A stretch of 64,000 nt of DNA from Lentzea flava. Lineage in GTDB: Bacteria; Actinomycetota; Actinomycetes; Mycobacteriales; Pseudonocardiaceae. Both the position numbers and the translations under genes were made by a program. Position 1 is the stretch's first letter, and each line of letters begins with the position of its first letter. Under the pieces are notes generated by a model, which did no database searches, was not told the origin of the DNA, and saw only the letters and a list, made by a program, of their open reading frames with translations. Location: the NCBI RefSeq assembly GCF_014648475.1, contig NZ_BMRE01000001.1, positions 620,001-684,000 of the forward strand, read 5' to 3'. This document shows, piece by piece, positions 41,380 to 50,703 of this stretch.

Positions 41380-43212
41380 CTAAACCTTCACCAGCTGCCG
41401 AGCCGCCTCCACCACGGCCTCGGCATCGATGTGCGCCGCGTGCAGCAGCTCCCCCGGCTTCCCGGACACCGGCATCGAACTCACCGCGAGCTTCCGCACC
41501 GGCGGCCGAGCCTCGCAAGCAGCCAGCGCGTCCAAAACGGCATCGCCGAGCCCGCCCTCTGGCCAGTGGTCCTCCACGGTGAGCACGGCACGTGTCTGCG
41601 CGGCAGCCTGCACCAGCGTGTTCCCGTCGATCGGCTTGATCGAGTAGCAGTCGATCACCCGTGCCCGGATGCCGTCGGCCTCCAGCACGTCGGCGGCCTT
41701 CTCCGCCTCGCCGACGGTGATGCCGCACGCCACGATCGTCAGGTCGTCGTGGTCGCTGTTGCGCAGCACCCTGCTGCCGCCGACGCGGATGTTCTCGTCC
41801 GGCGACGTGCGCACCGGGGTCTTGCCGCGCAGCGTCCGCAGGTACGAAATGCCCGGCAGCGACGCCATTTCCGAGACCAGAGCCGCTGTCTGGTTGGCGT
41901 CGGACGGGTGCAGGACGGTGGAGCCGTGGATCGCGCGGAACATCGAGATGTCCTCCAGCGCCATCTGCGACGGGCCGTCCTCGCCGATCGACACGCCGGC
42001 GTGCGAGCCGCACAGGCGGAGGTCCGCGCGAGAGATCGCGGCCATGCGGATGAAGTCGTGGGCGCGGGTCAGGAACGCGCCGAACGTCGACGCGAACGGC
42101 ACCCAGTTGCGGGCCTGCATGCCCACGGCGGCGGCGATCATCTGCTGTTCGGCGATGAACATCTCGAAGTAGCGGTCGGGATGCGCCTTGGCGAAGAGTT
42201 CCGACATGGTCGAGTTCGAGACCTCGCCGTCCAGCACCACGACGTCGCCGCGCAGGCCGCCCAGCTCGGCCAGCGTCTGCCCGTACGCCTGCCGGGTCGC
42301 GACCTCCTCGCCGATCTCCCAGCGGGGCAGCGTGCCGCCGTTGGTGGCGAAGCGGTGCGGTGTGCCGGGTTTGGGGGTCTTGACCGTCACGGCCAGGGAA
42401 CGCGGGCCGCCCAGCTCCTCGACGGCCTCGGCCGGCTCCTCCAGGGGCTTGCCGTGCTTGCCCGGCTGGTCTTCCACGGCCTTCACACCGCGGCCCTTGT
42501 GGGTCTTGGCGATGATCACGGTCGGCCGGTCCGTCACGGACGTGGCCTGGGCGAACGCGGCGTCGATGGCGTCCAGGTCGTGACCGTCGATCGCGATGGC
42601 CTTCCAGCCGAACGCCTCGGCGCGGGCGGCGTAGCCGTCGAGGTCCCAGCCGAGCATCGTCTCGCGGGTCTGGCCCAGGCGGTTGACGTCGACGATGGCC
42701 GTGAGGTTGTCGAGGCCCGCCCAGCCCGCGTGCTGGAACGCCTCCCAGATCGAGCCCTCTGCCATCTCCGAGTCACCGCACAGCACCCACACGCGGTACG
42801 GCAGCGCGTCGAGCTTCTTGCCCGCCAACGCCAGGCCCACGCCCACGGGCAGGCCCTGGCCGAGCGAGCCGGTGGCCACGTCCGTCGGTGGGATGCGGGG
42901 TGTGGGGTGGCCTTCCAGCCTGCTGCCGAACGTGCGGAAGCTCAGCAGTTCCTCGTCGGTGATGGCGCCCGCCGCCTTGAGGATCGCGTAGTACAGCGGT
43001 GAGGCGTGGCCCTTGGAGAACACCAGGTGGTCGTTGGCCGGGTTGTCCGGGTTGGCGTAGTCGAGCCGCAGGTAGCCGTCGAGCAGCACGGCCATCAGGT
43101 CGGCCGCGGACATCGACGACGTCGGGTGACCGGAGCCGCCCGCGTCGCTCGCGCGGACCGAGTCGACGCGCAGCTGCTGGGCGAGTTCGTGGCGGAAGTC
43201 GTTGTGGGGCAA
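41380..43212 (-). CDS. tkt: Transketolase
   Basis: A protein of 610 residues from the TTG at 43212, with GGAGGTGACC just upstream. The thiamine diphosphate motif is GDSEMAEGSIWEAFQHAGWAGLDNLTAIVDVN. His in SGHPTSSMSAADLM and SKGHASPLYYAILK, and the middle-domain FMFIAEQQMIAAAVGMQ-like segment (EMFIAEQQM), are as in transketolases. It moves two-carbon units between sugar phosphates in the pentose phosphate pathway, and also links to heptose phosphates. It lies 3 bp behind the transaldolase gene, so it shares the GTGT-N15-GGGTAC promoter. This may be a stress-type paralogue of the main enzyme, as in other actinomycetes. Confidence 0.95.
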   Translation of the reverse strand: MPHNDFRHELAQQLRVDSVRASDAGGSGHPTSSMSAADLMAVLLDGYLRLDYANPDNPANDHLVFSKGHASPLYYAILKAAGAITDEELLSFRTFGSRLEGHPTPRIPPTDVATGSLGQGLPVGVGLALAGKKLDALPYRVWVLCGDSEMAEGSIWEAFQHAGWAGLDNLTAIVDVNRLGQTRETMLGWDLDGYAARAEAFGWKAIAIDGHDLDAIDAAFAQATSVTDRPTVIIAKTHKGRGVKAVEDQPGKHGKPLEEPAEAVEELGGPRSLAVTVKTPKPGTPHRFATNGGTLPRWEIGEEVATRQAYGQTLAELGGLRGDVVVLDGEVSNSTMSELFAKAHPDRYFEMFIAEQQMIAAAVGMQARNWVPFASTFGAFLTRAHDFIRMAAISRADLRLCGSHAGVSIGEDGPSQMALEDISMFRAIHGSTVLHPSDANQTAALVSEMASLPGISYLRTLRGKTPVRTSPDENIRVGGSRVLRNSDHDDLTIVACGITVGEAEKAADVLEADGIRARVIDCYSIKPIDGNTLVQAAAQTRAVLTVEDHWPEGGLGDAVLDALAACEARPPVRKLAVSSMPVSGKPGELLHAAHIDAEAVVEAARQLVKV

Positions 43213-43215
43213 GGG

Positions 43216-44295
43216 TCACCTCCGTGCTGGGTGGGCGGTCAGGCTGTCCAGGAGCTGCTGGTAGGAGTCGGCGAACTTGCGGACGCCCTCCCGTTCGAGG
43301 GTCTCGGTGACGTCGCGGTAGCTGATCCGGATCTCGGCGAACCTGTCGAGGATGCGCCGGGCACCGTCGACGTCGCGGGTCAGGGTGTCGGCGACGCGGC
43401 CGTGGTCGAGGAAGGCCTCGATCGTCTTGCGCGGCATGGTGGTCACCGTCTCCGGTCCGATCAGCTCCTCGACGTAGCGCGTGTCGCGGTAGGCCGGGTT
43501 CTTGGTCGACGTGGACGCCCACAGGCACCACTGCGGGGTCGCGCCCGCCCGCGCCAGGTCGTCCCACGCCTCGCCGGAGAAGATCTCCAGGTACTGCTGG
43601 TAGGCGAGCTTGGCGTTGGCGATCGCGAGCTTGCCCTTCAGCACCTCGTGGCCCCGCATCGCGTCCAAGCGCTTGTCCGCCTCGGTGTCCACTCTGGACA
43701 CGAAGTACGACGCCACCGACGCGACCTTGGTCAGATCACCGCCGTCGGCGCGGAATCTGCGCAGACCTCGCAGATAGGCCTCGGCCGCGGCGCGGTGCCG
43801 GTCGAGCGAGAAGAGCAACGTGACGTTGACCGGGATGCCGCGGGCGATCGACTCCTCGATGGCGGGCAGGCCTTCCGCGGTGCCGGGGATCTTCACGAAC
43901 AGGTTCGGCCGATCGATCAACGAGTGCAGCCGCCGCGCCTCGTCGAGTGTCGCCTGCGTGTCGTGGGCGAAGTTCGGGTCGACCTCCATCGACACCCAGC
44001 CGTCGCGCGGCGAGCTGCCCTTGCCCGCCAGCAGGTCGCAGGCGTTGCGGATGTCCTCCGCGGCGAGGGCGAGGAAGACCTCTTTCGGGTCGTCCTCCTG
44101 AAGGTCGCGTTTCTGGGCGTCGTAAGCGTTTCCGCTGCTCATGGCGTCCTGGAAGATCGTCGGATTCGACGTCACACCCAGGACGCCCGAATCGACCAGG
44201 CCGGCCAGATCGCCTCCGCGGAGCAGGTCACGTGACAACTGGTCCATCCACGGGCTCTGGCCGCGTTCGGCCAGGCCGTGCAATGCGGTGCGCAT
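43216..44295 (-). CDS. tal: Transaldolase
   Basis: A protein of 359 residues from the ATG at 44295, with GAGAGGAC upstream. The start is [35 protein letters not shown] and [16 protein letters not shown] carry the active-site region with the Schiff-base type Lys. [14 protein letters not shown] and [22 protein letters not shown] follow. It transfers dihydroxyacetone between sedoheptulose-7-phosphate and other sugars. Sedoheptulose-7-phosphate is also the substrate of GmhA in the heptose cluster at 53 kb. First gene of the tal-tkt operon. Confidence 0.95.
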   Translation of the reverse strand: MRTALHGLAERGQSPWMDQLSRDLLRGGDLAGLVDSGVLGVTSNPTIFQDAMSSGNAYDAQKRDLQEDDPKEVFLALAAEDIRNACDLLAGKGSSPRDGWVSMEVDPNFAHDTQATLDEARRLHSLIDRPNLFVKIPGTAEGLPAIEESIARGIPVNVTLLFSLDRHRAAAEAYLRGLRRFRADGGDLTKVASVASYFVSRVDTEADKRLDAMRGHEVLKGKLAIANAKLAYQQYLEIFSGEAWDDLARAGATPQWCLWASTSTKNPAYRDTRYVEELIGPETVTTMPRKTIEAFLDHGRVADTLTRDVDGARRILDRFAEIRISYRDVTETLEREGVRKFADSYQQLLDSLTAHPARR

Positions 44296-44316
44296 GGCAA
44301 GTCCTCTCTCATGGCC

Positions 44317-44349
44317 GTTTCCGGGTACCCGTGGCCGGGGTAGCCACAC
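44317..44349. promoter_or_regulatory. Overlapping divergent SigB/F-type promoters of ctaD and tal-tkt
   Basis: Plus strand: GTTT (44317-44320), 17 bp, GGGTAG (44338-44343), 8 bp to the ctaD ATG. Minus strand: GTGT (44349-44346), 15 bp, GGGTAC (44330-44325), towards tal. The two promoters lie fully inside each other. Confidence 0.7.
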
Positions 44350-44351
44350 TC

Positions 44352-46103
44352 ATGACCGCCCTGAAGCCGACGCCGGTGGTGCCGCACCCCGGAGTCGCAC
44401 GCCGGCGTCCCAAAGGTGCCGTTTTCCTGTCCCTGCTGCGCACCACCGATCCCAAGCAGATCGGGATCCTCTACCTGGTGACGTCGTTCGCCTTCTTCAT
44501 GGCGGGCGGTGTGATGGCGTTGCTCCTGCGCGCCGAACTGGCACGTCCGGGCCTGCAGTTCCTCTCGAACGAGCAGTACAACCAGCTGTTCACCATGCAC
44601 GGCACGATCATGCTGCTGCTCTACGCGACGCCGATCCTGTTCGGGTTCGCCAACTTCGTCCTGCCGCTGCAGATCGGCTCGCCGGACGTCGCTTTCCCGC
44701 GCCTGAACGCGTTCTCGTACTGGTTGTTCCTGTTCGGCGGCCTGATCGTGATGAGCAGCTTCGTGACGCCCGCCGGCGCCGCGGACTTCGGCTGGACCGG
44801 CTACACCCCGCTGTCCAGCGCCACGCACGCCCCGGGAATCGGGCCGGACCTGTGGATCATGGGCTTGGCGGTCTCCGGCCTCGGCACGATCCTGGGCGCG
44901 GTCAACATGGTCACGACGATCGTCTGCCTGCGCGCACCCGGCATGACGATGTTCCGGATGCCGATCTTCACCTGGAACATCCTGGTGACGTCCGTGCTGA
45001 TCCTGCTGGCGTTCCCGATCCTGACCGCCGCGCTGATGGGCCTCGCCGCCGACCGGCACCTCGGCGCGCACGTGTTCGACCCGGCCAACGGCGGCGTGAT
45101 CCTGTGGCAGCACCTCTTCTGGTTCTTCGGCCACCCCGAGGTCTACATCGTCGCGCTGCCGTTCTTCGGGATCGTCACCGAGATCCTGCCGGTCTTCAGC
45201 CGCAAACCGCTGTTCGGCTACAAGGGCCTGGTGTTCGCGACCTTCGCGATCGGCATGCTGTCGGTCGCGGTGTGGGCGCACCACATGTTCGCGACCGGCG
45301 CCGTGCTGCTGCCGTTCTTCTCGCTGATGACGTTCCTGATCGCGGTGCCGACCGGGATCAAGTTCTTCAACTGGGCCGGCACGATGTGGCGCGGGCAGCT
45401 CACGTTCGAGACGCCGATGCTGTTCTCGATCGGCTTCCTGGTGACGTTCCTGCTCGGCGGCCTGACCGGGATCATCCTGGCCTCACCGCCGCTGGACTTC
45501 CACGTCCACGACACGTACTTCGTCGTCGCGCACTTCCACTACGTGCTGTTCGGCACGATCGTGTTCGCCACCTACGCCGGAATCTACTTCTGGTTCCCCA
45601 AGATGACCGGCCGGATGCTCAACGAACCGCTGGGCAAACTGCACTTCTGGACCACGTTCCTGGGCTTCCACGGCACGTTCCTCGTCCAGCACTGGCTCGG
45701 CAACCAGGGCTTCCCGCGCCGGTACGCCGACTACCTGCCGAGCGACGGGTTCACGTTGCTCAACACCATTTCGTCGATCAGCGCGTTCGTGCTCGGCGCG
45801 TCGGTGCTGCCGTTCCTCTACAACATCATGCGCAGCTACCGGCACGGCGAAGCGGCCGGGCGCGACGATCCCTGGGGGTACGGCAACTCGCTGGAGTGGG
45901 CCACGACCTCTCCCCCGCCGCGGCACAACTTCCTCGAACTGCCGAAGATCAGGTCCGAGCGGCCCGCGTTCGAGCTGCACTACCCCCACATGGTCGAGCG
46001 CATGCGCGAAGAAGCGCACTTCTCGATCGTGCGGCGCGGCCACCCCACCCCGCCCGACCAGCCGACGGAGGACACGCTCGCGTCTACCGAGCGCGAGAGC
46101 TGA
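44352..46103 (+). CDS. ctaD: Cytochrome c oxidase subunit I, stand-alone paralogue
   Basis: A protein of 583 residues from the ATG at 44352. Twelve membrane helices are expected. Heme and copper ligands are seen in [23 protein letters not shown] (His-Tyr pair), [10 protein letters not shown] (CuB pair) and [11 protein letters not shown]. It catalyses the final reduction of oxygen to water and pumps protons. No other oxidase subunit is nearby. With its GTTT-N17-GGGTAG promoter and almost no leader, it is probably an alternative subunit I made under stress. It ends 20 bp inside the convergent NmrA-like gene. Confidence 0.95.
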   Translation: MTALKPTPVVPHPGVARRRPKGAVFLSLLRTTDPKQIGILYLVTSFAFFMAGGVMALLLRAELARPGLQFLSNEQYNQLFTMHGTIMLLLYATPILFGFANFVLPLQIGSPDVAFPRLNAFSYWLFLFGGLIVMSSFVTPAGAADFGWTGYTPLSSATHAPGIGPDLWIMGLAVSGLGTILGAVNMVTTIVCLRAPGMTMFRMPIFTWNILVTSVLILLAFPILTAALMGLAADRHLGAHVFDPANGGVILWQHLFWFFGHPEVYIVALPFFGIVTEILPVFSRKPLFGYKGLVFATFAIGMLSVAVWAHHMFATGAVLLPFFSLMTFLIAVPTGIKFFNWAGTMWRGQLTFETPMLFSIGFLVTFLLGGLTGIILASPPLDFHVHDTYFVVAHFHYVLFGTIVFATYAGIYFWFPKMTGRMLNEPLGKLHFWTTFLGFHGTFLVQHWLGNQGFPRRYADYLPSDGFTLLNTISSISAFVLGASVLPFLYNIMRSYRHGEAAGRDDPWGYGNSLEWATTSPPPRHNFLELPKIRSERPAFELHYPHMVERMREEAHFSIVRRGHPTPPDQPTEDTLASTERES

Positions 46104-46941
46104 GCCAGTCCCGCACGGTCTTCGCGGACGGCACGAGCGCACGCGTCTGGGCCGGGTCCACCTCGACCGGGTTGTCGTGCAGCCACCGCCACATCCTCAG
46201 CAGGTCGTCGCCGACGAACCGGCGGAACAGCCAGATCGGCATCGGGAAACGCCGGGGCGTGCTCCCGAACTCCGCACGCCACAGGTCGCGGCACTCGTCG
46301 ATGCTGCGCACGTCGGACGCCAGCGAGAGGTCCGCTCCGACGAACCGGTCCGGCTCCGCGAACGCCCGTGCCGCGACCGCGCCGAGGTCGTCCGCGCACA
46401 GCCACACCAGCGGGCGCTCACCGCCGATCAGCTTCGGCATCAGGTGCCACATCGACACCGGCGGGTAGAAGTCCTTGTCGGTCATGAGTTCCATGAACGC
46501 CATCGGCCGCAGCACCGTGAGCGGAAGGCCCAGCGACTCCAGGTGGGCCTTGATGACCACTTTGGACTCCCACTGGGCGACACCGGTGCCGGGCCGCTCG
46601 ACGCCGGCGGACCCGTACACCACGTGCCGCACGCCGGCCTCGGCCGCGGCGTCGCCGACGTTGCGGCCCTGCGCGAGCTCGCCGTCGTGCCCGCTGATCA
46701 TCGGGTTCTGCACGCTGAACACGCCGTGTGCCCCGGCGAACGCGGGGCGCAACGTGGCGACGTCCGCCATGTCCGCCCGCACCACCTCGGCCCCGGCCTC
46801 GGCCAGGCGCTTCGCCTTCGCCGACGACGGGTCGCGGGTCAGCGCCCGCACCCGCCAGCCGGCCGCGAGCAGGTGCCGGGTGACGGCGCCGCCCTGGCGA
46901 CCCGTCGCACCGGTGACCGCAACCATCCCGGGATCGTTCAT
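46084..46941 (-). CDS. NmrA-like NAD(P)-binding protein
   Basis: A protein of 285 residues. The Rossmann start is [31 protein letters not shown], followed by GVFSVQNPM and [22 protein letters not shown], typical of NmrA/HSCARG-type redox sensors or atypical SDRs without a complete Tyr-Lys pair. It may sense the NADPH/NADP ratio. There is no SigB/F-type motif upstream; a normal GGAGG is present. It stands downstream of the hairpin that ends the hemerythrin operon. Confidence 0.85.
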   Translation of the reverse strand: MNDPGMVAVTGATGRQGGAVTRHLLAAGWRVRALTRDPSSAKAKRLAEAGAEVVRADMADVATLRPAFAGAHGVFSVQNPMISGHDGELAQGRNVGDAAAEAGVRHVVYGSAGVERPGTGVAQWESKVVIKAHLESLGLPLTVLRPMAFMELMTDKDFYPPVSMWHLMPKLIGGERPLVWLCADDLGAVAARAFAEPDRFVGADLSLASDVRSIDECRDLWRAEFGSTPRRFPMPIWLFRRFVGDDLLRMWRWLHDNPVEVDPAQTRALVPSAKTVRDWLSSRAR

Positions 46942-47018
46942 CGCAGGCCTCCTGGCCTGCTTATCGTCCGGGATCGGAGTCCATTACGAGGCGATTGGAA
47001 TCCCCTGGGGCGTGGCGC

Positions 47019-47067
47019 GATGAAGGGCTCCTTCATCCACCTGACGTGGAGCAAGGAGCCCTTCATC
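47019..47067. repeat. Large two-tier hairpin, REP-like element and probable terminator
   Basis: GATGAAGGGCTCCTT and its perfect complement (15 bp arms, 47019-47033 and 47053-47067) flank a 19-bp loop that contains CCAC/GTGG. It follows the hemerythrin operon. Repeats of this type, reading AAGGAGCCCTTCATC, seem frequent in Pseudonocardiales from memory; this should be checked. Confidence 0.7.
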
Positions 47068-47096
47068 GACGGAGCCGGTGCCTACGGGGCTGGGCC

Positions 47097-47651
47097 TCAG
47101 GAGCCGGCCTTCTGCATCTCGCGCTGCAGCTCGGACTTGCTCATCGACGAGGCGTTCTGCAGCCCGAGGTTGCGGGCCTGCGCGAGCAGTTCCTCCCGGC
47201 TCGCCTGGCCGGGGATGTCGCCGAGGTGGTCGGCCCGCACGTGGGCGAACTTCTCGCCGAGCTCGTGGCGGCGCTCGTCGCTCAGGCGGCGCTTCATGCC
47301 AGGAAGGACCGTCTTCTCCTCTTCTTCGACGTGGTGCGTGACCGCCTCGATGACCTCGCGCAGCTTCGAGTCGTACTGCGGCGAGTCGTACTCGCAGTCG
47401 AGGAGCTCGGCGAGCAGGCGCTCGGCCTGGGCGTGCTCCTCCTGGCTGTGCTCGACCTCGTCGGACTCGTCCGCCTCCTGCTTGGCGACCGGGTAGACCT
47501 CGGTCTCCTCGGCCCTGCTGTGGGCGACGAGCAGGCCGCACAGCACCGGGGTCAGCAGTGGCCGTTTCTCCGGGTTGTTCTGCAGCTCCGCGAACAGGCG
47601 CTCCACCTCGCGGTGGTCCTGCATGATCAGGTCGACGACGTCGTACTTCAC
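47097..47651 (-). CDS. Hemerythrin-domain protein with C-terminal SAP/Rho-N-like motif
   Basis: A protein of 184 residues from the GTG at 47651. The HHE four-helix bundle shows DLIMQDHREVERLF, HSRAEETEVYPVA, HSQEEHAQAERLLAELL and VTHHVEEEEKTVLPGM; the His/Glu ligands for a diiron site are in place. It could bind oxygen, nitric oxide or iron. The C-terminus adds SREELLAQARNLGLQNASSMSKSELQREMQ, a helix-loop-helix also found in the products of 48318 and 58940. It overlaps the membrane-protein gene upstream by 4 bp and is the third gene of the operon. Confidence 0.9.
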   Translation of the reverse strand: MKYDVVDLIMQDHREVERLFAELQNNPEKRPLLTPVLCGLLVAHSRAEETEVYPVAKQEADESDEVEHSQEEHAQAERLLAELLDCEYDSPQYDSKLREVIEAVTHHVEEEEKTVLPGMKRRLSDERRHELGEKFAHVRADHLGDIPGQASREELLAQARNLGLQNASSMSKSELQREMQKAGS

Positions 47652-48316
47652 GGTGGATCTCCTTCAGTTCGGGGATAACGCGTGGTGATGGGTGCGAGGC
47701 CGCGCCGTCCGATCCGGCCGAGCGCCACGCCGAACGCGCTGATCACCGTCAACGCCACCAGGGCGCCGATGACGATGGACCAGGTGAGGCCGGCGCCCAG
47801 CAGGCCGGCCGCGGCACCGGCGATGGTGCCGGCGACGAGTCCGTTGACGAGGTTCACGAACCCGGCGACGCTCAGCGCGGTGCCGATCAGCTTCGGCCGC
47901 CGGGCCTTGGGCCAGCCGGTCTGGCCGGCGTCGGCCTCGACGGCGGCCGTGTCGTCGTGCACCTGACGGACGAAGGCGTCCCTTGTGGACGGTTCGAGGT
48001 CGCCGTAGACGTGCCGGATGCGGTTGATCCCCAGGCCGGCCTGGACGTCCTCGATGGACAGTTCCACCGTGCGGAACAGGGTGGCTAGCCCGATCAGGAA
48101 CAACCCGCTGAAGACGACGAGCACCAGCGTCAGCAGCACCGGCGGCGGCACCACCTGGGCGACGAAGCCCAGGGCGATCATCGACGCGGAGATCGTGGTG
48201 AGCAGGTGTCCTGCCCGTCCGGTCGCGTCGGTGATCGTCGCGGTGCGCACCATCTGCAACGTGTAGTGCTCGGTGGTGAGGATCGTCAGCGCCGAGGGCT
48301 TGTCCACGTGCGGCAC
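47648..48316 (-). CDS. Membrane protein of unknown function in the hemerythrin operon
   Basis: A protein of 222 residues from the GTG at 48316. The first third contains LTTEHYTLQMVRTATITDATGRAGHLLTTISASMIALGFVAQ; two pairs of membrane helices are predicted (ISASMIALGFVAQVVPPPVLLTLVLVVFSGLFLIGLATLF and IGTALSVAGFVNLVNGLVAGTIAGAAAGLLG). Similar proteins occur in actinomycetes without a known function. One base separates it from the upstream stop codon, so the operon is tight. Confidence 0.75.
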   Translation of the reverse strand: MPHVDKPSALTILTTEHYTLQMVRTATITDATGRAGHLLTTISASMIALGFVAQVVPPPVLLTLVLVVFSGLFLIGLATLFRTVELSIEDVQAGLGINRIRHVYGDLEPSTRDAFVRQVHDDTAAVEADAGQTGWPKARRPKLIGTALSVAGFVNLVNGLVAGTIAGAAAGLLGAGLTWSIVIGALVALTVISAFGVALGRIGRRGLAPITTRYPRTEGDPP

Positions 48317-48317
48317 G

Positions 48318-48644
48318 TCAGCGTCCGAGGGCGTCGGCCAGCTCCTTCTTCGTCATCGTCGAGAGGCCCCTGATGTTCTTCTTCTTGGCTTCGTTGTAGA
48401 GCTGCTCCTTCGTCAAGCCCTTCGGCCGGTTGGTGCCCGACCGCTGACCGCCGCGCTTCTGCGGTGACATGTCCTTCGTCGAGGACTTGCTGGCGGTCTT
48501 GGACTCGCCGGACTGGGCGCGGTTCTTGTTCACCGTGCGCGCGGCGATCTCCTTCGCCCGTTTGGGCGACGCGCCACGGCTGCGGGCGGAGTCCTTGATG
48601 TGTTCGTACTGGCGTTCACGTTTCGCGTTCGATCCCGCTGGCAT
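48318..48644 (-). CDS. Basic Rho-N/SAP-motif protein (so-called plasmid stabilisation type)
   Basis: A protein of 108 residues from the ATG at 48644, with GGAGG upstream. The first 70 residues are Lys/Arg/Ser-rich (AKRERQYEHIKDSARSRGASPKRAKEIAARTVNKNRAQSG). The end carries LTKEQLYNEAKKKNIRGLSTMTKKELADAL, the SAP/Rho-N-like motif. It probably binds nucleic acid. First gene of the operon with the membrane protein and the hemerythrin. The promoter is GTGT-N16-GGGTAT. Confidence 0.8.
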   Translation of the reverse strand: MPAGSNAKRERQYEHIKDSARSRGASPKRAKEIAARTVNKNRAQSGESKTASKSSTKDMSPQKRGGQRSGTNRPKGLTKEQLYNEAKKKNIRGLSTMTKKELADALGR

Positions 48645-48674
48645 CACGACCTCCTGGTTCGAGCTGACCCGCGA

Positions 48675-48718
48675 ATACCCCCGGTCAGGGCGGTTCACAC
48701 CAGGGTGACGACGGGTAG
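48675..48718. promoter_or_regulatory. Overlapping divergent SigB/F-type promoters
   Basis: Minus strand: GTGT (48700-48697), 16 bp, GGGTAT (48680-48675), for the hemerythrin operon. Plus strand: GTTC (48693-48696), 16 bp, GGGTAG (48713-48718), then 9 bp to the ATG of the P450 gene. Confidence 0.7.
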
Positions 48719-48727
48719 CCGAGAGGC

Positions 48728-49912
48728 ATGGCGATCTCATCACGACTCGACACCGCCCGAGTGTTCTCGATGGTTCTGCTGCCCACGCTCGCGAAGGGCG
48801 TCATCGTCCGCAGGCCCGGCGTGATGGCCCTGTCGGAGAAGCTGCAGGCCGACGGCACCGCGATCGACACGATGCGGCACCTGCGCGACCGCTACGGCCC
48901 GGAGCCGGTGCGGCTGCGCATCACCGGCCGCAGTGTCGCGATGCTGGTCGACCCGGCTGACGTCGGCCGGTTGCTGGCCGAGTCGCCAGAACCGTTCGCG
49001 CTCGCCACCAAGGAGAAGAAGGCCGCGCTGAAGCACTTCCAGCCGCACGGCGTGCTGATCTCCGAAGGCACGTCCCGGGAACGGCGCAGGGAGCTCAACG
49101 AGCGCGCGTTGCGGCCGGAGAACGTGCCCGTCGACGCGATCGTGCGCGACGAGGCCGACCTGCTCACCCGGCACGTGATGAGCACCGGTGAGCTGACCTG
49201 GGACGCGTTCGCCCAGGCGTGGTGGCGGGTGGTGCGCAGGATCGTGCTCGGTGACCGCGCCCGCGACGACGAGCAGCTGACCGACGACCTGAAGGCGCTG
49301 CGGGAGAACGCCAACTGGGCGTTCCTCCACCCCAAGCAGCGTGACCTGCGGGAACGCTTCCAGCGCAGGCTCGACGAGCACCTCGGCCGCGCCGAGGAGG
49401 GCAGCCTGGCCGCCCAGCCGGGTGACCTGGCCGGTCAGGTGCCGCACTGGCTGTTCGCGTTCGACGCGGCCGGGATCGTCACCATGCGGGCGCTCGCGAT
49501 CGGCGGCCGCGGCACGTACGGCATCCTCGAGTCGGCCCGGCTGTGGCCGACGACGCCGGTGATCCTGCGGGAGAGCACGAAGCCCACCCGCTGGCACGGC
49601 ACGTGGCTGCCGGAGAACACCGAGTTCGTCGTGTTCGCGCCGTTCTTCCACCGCGACCCGGACCGGTTGCCGTACGCCGACGAATACGCGCCGGAGATCT
49701 GGGACCGGCCCCTCGACCCGGCGATCGTGCCGTTCAGCGGCGGTCCCGGCGTGTGCCCCGGCCGTGACCTCGTGCTGGCGACCGGCAGCGCGATGCTGGA
49801 CGCGCTGAGCGAGCACCTCGCGTTCCCGAAGCTCACCGCGCCGCTGCCGAGGACGCTCAACCACTTCGGGCTGCGCATGCACGCCACCCCCACGGGTACT
49901 CGCGTCTCATGA
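48728..49912 (+). CDS. Cytochrome P450
   Basis: A protein of 394 residues. The heme loop is FSGGPGVCPGRDLVL with Cys343. The I-helix segment is FAFDAAGIVTMRAL and ExxR is ILESARLWPTTPVILRES. The N-terminal 60 residues resemble the P450 subgroup found with SDRs in actinobacterial stress loci. Substrate unknown. There is no Shine-Dalgarno; GGGTAG is 9 bp before the ATG. ATGA overlaps the SDR gene, and P450, SDR and flavin reductase form one operon, which suggests a joint oxidation pathway. Confidence 0.9.
   Translation: MAISSRLDTARVFSMVLLPTLAKGVIVRRPGVMALSEKLQADGTAIDTMRHLRDRYGPEPVRLRITGRSVAMLVDPADVGRLLAESPEPFALATKEKKAALKHFQPHGVLISEGTSRERRRELNERALRPENVPVDAIVRDEADLLTRHVMSTGELTWDAFAQAWWRVVRRIVLGDRARDDEQLTDDLKALRENANWAFLHPKQRDLRERFQRRLDEHLGRAEEGSLAAQPGDLAGQVPHWLFAFDAAGIVTMRALAIGGRGTYGILESARLWPTTPVILRESTKPTRWHGTWLPENTEFVVFAPFFHRDPDRLPYADEYAPEIWDRPLDPAIVPFSGGPGVCPGRDLVLATGSAMLDALSEHLAFPKLTAPLPRTLNHFGLRMHATPTGTRVS
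49875..49899 (+). promoter_or_regulatory. Internal SigB/F-type promoter candidate (GCAT-N15-GGGTAC) inside the P450 gene
   Basis: GGGTAC (49894-49899) lies within the last codons of the P450 gene, 9 bp before the SDR start. GCAT lies 15 bp further up. It may give the SDR gene its own leaderless transcript. Confidence 0.45.
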
Positions 49913-50703
49913 ACGCACCCATGTACGCCGTGGTGACAGGGGCGGACTCCGGTATCGGCAAGGCCATCGCCGTCGCACTGGCGGGTGGCGGTGTGGACGT
50001 GGGCATCACGTACCACGAGGACGCCGACGGAGCCGCGAAGACCGCCGACCAGGTGCGGGAGGCGGGCGCCCGCTGTGCCGTGCGGCAGCTGGACCTCACC
50101 GATCTGCCCGCTGCGGCGACCGTCGTGGACGAGCTGGCCGAGGAACTGGGCGGCGTCGACGTCCTGGTGAACTGCGCGGGCACCGGCAGCAGCCAGAAGG
50201 TCATGGACATGTCGTTCGACACCTGGCGCGAGGTGCTCTCGGTCGACCTGGACGGCGCGTTCCTGTGCTGCCAGCGCGCGGCCAGGCGCATGATCGACGC
50301 CGGCCGCGGCGGCCGGATCATCAACATCACCTCGGTCCACGAGCACCTGCCACGGGTCGGCGCCGCGCCGTACTGCGCCGCGAAGGCAGGGCTCGGCGCG
50401 CTGACCGAGGTCCTCGCGCTCGAACTGTCCGAGCACGGCATCACCGTGAACTCCGTGGCACCGGGCGAGATCTCCACACCGATGACCGGCCAGGAGGACG
50501 TCGACCCGCGCACCCAGCCCCGGCCGGGCGTGCCGCTCGGCCGTCCCGGCCACGCCGCCGAAGTAGCTGCCGTGGTGGCGTTCCTGGCCACTCCCGCCGC
50601 CAGCTACGTGACCGGAGCGTCGTTCGTCGTGGACGGCGGAATGTCCCTGATGGGCCCGCAGGCGAGCGGAATGCTCACCGACGAGAAGTGGAGGCAGCCC
50701 TGA
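49909..50703 (+). CDS. Short-chain dehydrogenase/reductase (SDR)
   Basis: A protein of 264 residues. NAD(P) binding is shown by VVTGADSGIGKAIA and NCAGTGSS; the catalytic Ser is in NITSVHEH and the Tyr-Lys pair in PYCAAKAGLGAL. The C-terminal pattern YVTGASFVVDGGMSLM is typical of glucose-1-dehydrogenase-like SDRs of stress loci. Starts inside the P450 stop (ATGA) and overlaps the flavin reductase gene by one base. Confidence 0.92.
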   Translation: MNAPMYAVVTGADSGIGKAIAVALAGGGVDVGITYHEDADGAAKTADQVREAGARCAVRQLDLTDLPAAATVVDELAEELGGVDVLVNCAGTGSSQKVMDMSFDTWREVLSVDLDGAFLCCQRAARRMIDAGRGGRIINITSVHEHLPRVGAAPYCAAKAGLGALTEVLALELSEHGITVNSVAPGEISTPMTGQEDVDPRTQPRPGVPLGRPGHAAEVAAVVAFLATPAASYVTGASFVVDGGMSLMGPQASGMLTDEKWRQP

